49,659 nt of DNA, taken from positions 1 to 49,659 of IMG/VR virus record IMGVR_UViG_3300036981_000418. One strand, given 5' to 3'. Under the pieces are notes generated by a model that was not told the origin of the DNA, made no database searches, and saw only the letters and a list, made by a program, of their open reading frames with translations. Shown here piece after piece: positions 48,524 through 49,659 of this stretch (within the stretch, counting starts at the first letter, position 1; each line of letters begins with the position of its first letter). Origin of the DNA: a virus. A program made the position numbers and the translations under genes.

Positions 48524-49659
48524 TTATAGAAGGATTTTATTTACAAATTCACTTATCTCTTTATGACTATAGGGTTTTCTAAAAAACCCTGTAGCTCCAA
48601 GTTCCATAGCTTGAGAATAACTAGCCTCATCAGAAGGATTACTAGCACTTTGAATAATTACCGGAATAGCAGCAAGAGACTCATCCGATTTTATTTTTCT
48701 TAAAACATCTAAACCATGCATACCAGGCATCATTAAATCTAAAAATATAAAATTAATTTTATTTACATTTTGGCTAAGATATTCTAATCCGTCTACTCCA
48801 TTATAAAAACTAATTACTTCATATCCATCATTGTTTAAAATCATTCTCATTACAGCATGAGAAAGTTCATCGTCATCAATCATTAAAGCAGTACCCTTTA
48901 TTGAATTAGAATCAACTTCTTGATCAAGTTTCATAAGTTCTAATCTAGGTAGAGTAAAGTGAAAAGACGATCCTATAATTTTATTTACCGCCCATATTTT
49001 TCCATTATGAGCAGCAATAATCTCTTTGCAAATAGATAAGCCCAACCCTGTACCACTTGTATAACCTTTAGTTTTATTACTTTGTATAAAAGGATTAAAT
49101 ATTTCTTCCAACTGTTGTTCTGGTATTCCAATCCCTTCATCATCTACAATAACTTCTAGATTCTTACCTTGAGTTATCAAAGAGATTTTAATTTTTCCTG
49201 CTTTACTAAATTTAAAAGCATTATCAATTAAATTACGTAAAACTTGATTAACCCTATCTGGATCCATCTTCACAGTGCTGTCTATTCCAATCTGTATATT
49301 GGTCTCAATAACAATGTCTTTATATTGAATGAGATAAATAGACTCGAACTCCACAATTATTGCTTTTAATAACTCTTCTAAATTACCTTCTATCATTATC
49401 ATACTCATTTTACCCGATGTAAATTTTGAAATATCCAAAACATTGTTTATTATTTTTATTAAACGCTTACTTGATTCAGCAATGGTTTTTATAATTTTAT
49501 AATGCTCAGAGTCAGAATACTTTTTCCAATTGTCAGACAATAAGCTTGATAAATTTACTAAGCCATTAATTGGCGTACGTATTTCATGACTTATATTATT
49601 TAGAAAGTCTGTTTTTATATTTAAAGCTTTTTCTAAATCTTCTGACTTTTTTGTTAAAG
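48524..49659 (-). CDS. Hybrid histidine kinase, 3' part (runs off the window)
   Basis: The visible part covers HisKA, HATPase and receiver domains. N-box NLIDNAFKFSK, G1 DDEGIGIP and G2 GTGLGLSICKEII are intact. The receiver has the acidic pair in MIDDDE, phosphoacceptor Asp in IFLDLMMPG and Lys in FRKPYS. The order kinase then receiver is that of CqsS. The frame is open at the window edge, so the start lies outside. Its stop is 12 bases from the SSB stop in convergent orientation, with no junction debris, which suggests it belongs to the element rather than to interrupted host DNA. Confidence 0.93.
   Translation of the reverse strand, partial: LTKKSEDLEKALNIKTDFLNNISHEIRTPINGLVNLSSLLSDNWKKYSDSEHYKIIKTIAESSKRLIKIINNVLDISKFTSGKMSMIMIEGNLEELLKAIIVEFESIYLIQYKDIVIETNIQIGIDSTVKMDPDRVNQVLRNLIDNAFKFSKAGKIKISLITQGKNLEVIVDDEGIGIPEQQLEEIFNPFIQSNKTKGYTSGTGLGLSICKEIIAAHNGKIWAVNKIIGSSFHFTLPRLELMKLDQEVDSNSIKGTALMIDDDELSHAVMRMILNNDGYEVISFYNGVDGLEYLSQNVNKINFIFLDLMMPGMHGLDVLRKIKSDESLAAIPVIIQSASNPSDEASYSQAMELGATGFFRKPYSHKEISEFVNKILL
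49388..49659. repeat. Right copy of 272-bp near-identical terminal repeat
   Basis: It aligns without gaps to bases 1-272, with differences at 49398, 49436 and 49532. The repeat covers the HisKA region of the kinase gene, including the phosphoacceptor His. Confidence 0.95.

Noticed and set aside
1-49659. tRNA or rRNA genes, including a tRNA attachment site
   Set aside because: No cloverleaf or conserved T-loop was recognised on either strand by eye.
1-49659. Insertion sequences or transposases
   Set aside because: No DDE transposase or terminal inverted repeats were seen; the only recombinase is the phage integrase.

Overview
The window is strongly A+T-rich and is dominated by one temperate, short-tailed (podovirus-like, P22-type) phage or phage-derived element of about 46-49 kb. 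A Ros/MucR-type zinc-finger regulator, the base composition, and accessory genes such as OmpW and a CqsS-like hybrid kinase suggest an alphaproteobacterial, probably Rickettsiales-like intracellular host. That placement is inference; there is no rRNA or host housekeeping gene to confirm it.

Layout: 1-2040 holds the 5' part of a CqsS/LqsS-like hybrid sensor kinase and an S-adenosylhomocysteine-hydrolase-like gene in one operon on the minus strand. 2181-2755 carries two small plus-strand genes. 2781-5528 is the integrase operon (minus), whose last gene contains a domain resembling the DNA-binding C-terminal domain of RNA polymerase alpha. It is driven by a consensus promoter next to a perfect inverted repeat. 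5839-6219 is a remnant resembling the N-terminal part of uracil-DNA glycosylase. 6292-9546 is a plus-strand operon ending in a full-length GroEL homologue and a 50-residue acidic protein. 9924-10690 holds a YefM-YoeB toxin-antitoxin pair and a ribbon-helix-helix protein.

10756-39168 is the late region, all on the minus strand. Read in the direction of transcription it encodes a 38-residue peptide, a ParB-methyltransferase fusion, small and large terminase, portal, small basic Gly-rich proteins, a probable scaffold, decoration and major capsid proteins, tail adaptors (one carrying a discoidin-like insertion), a tail fibre with YadA-head-like repeats, a gp10-like tail hub, and a set of large Ala/Gly-rich and coiled-coil proteins that are probably ejected with the DNA. 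A terminator plus a consensus promoter (29553-29710) splits the region just before the capsid genes. No tape-measure, sheath or recognisable lysis gene was found.

39193-41620 contains a small unknown gene, an OmpW-like outer-membrane protein with its own promoter, and a solitary C5-cytosine methyltransferase. 41656-48512 is the early/control and replication region. Two oppositely oriented operons (41868 onward on plus, 46818 downward on minus) begin with paralogous ~43-residue peptides, share promoter and operator sequences, and each encode a paralogous small winged-helix protein. Between them lie a MucR-like regulator, a probable winged-helix replication protein with a coupled leader, and short unknown genes. 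A Sak4-like recombinase and an SSB-like protein with an acidic tail ending in IPF follow.

The window ends in the 3' part of a hybrid histidine kinase. Its last 272 bases match the first 272 bases of the window with only three differences. Joined, the two partial kinases would make one complete gene of about 577 codons. So the sequence may be a circular or terminally redundant genome of about 49.4 kb carrying the kinase, or it may be bounded by two copies of a repeated kinase gene.
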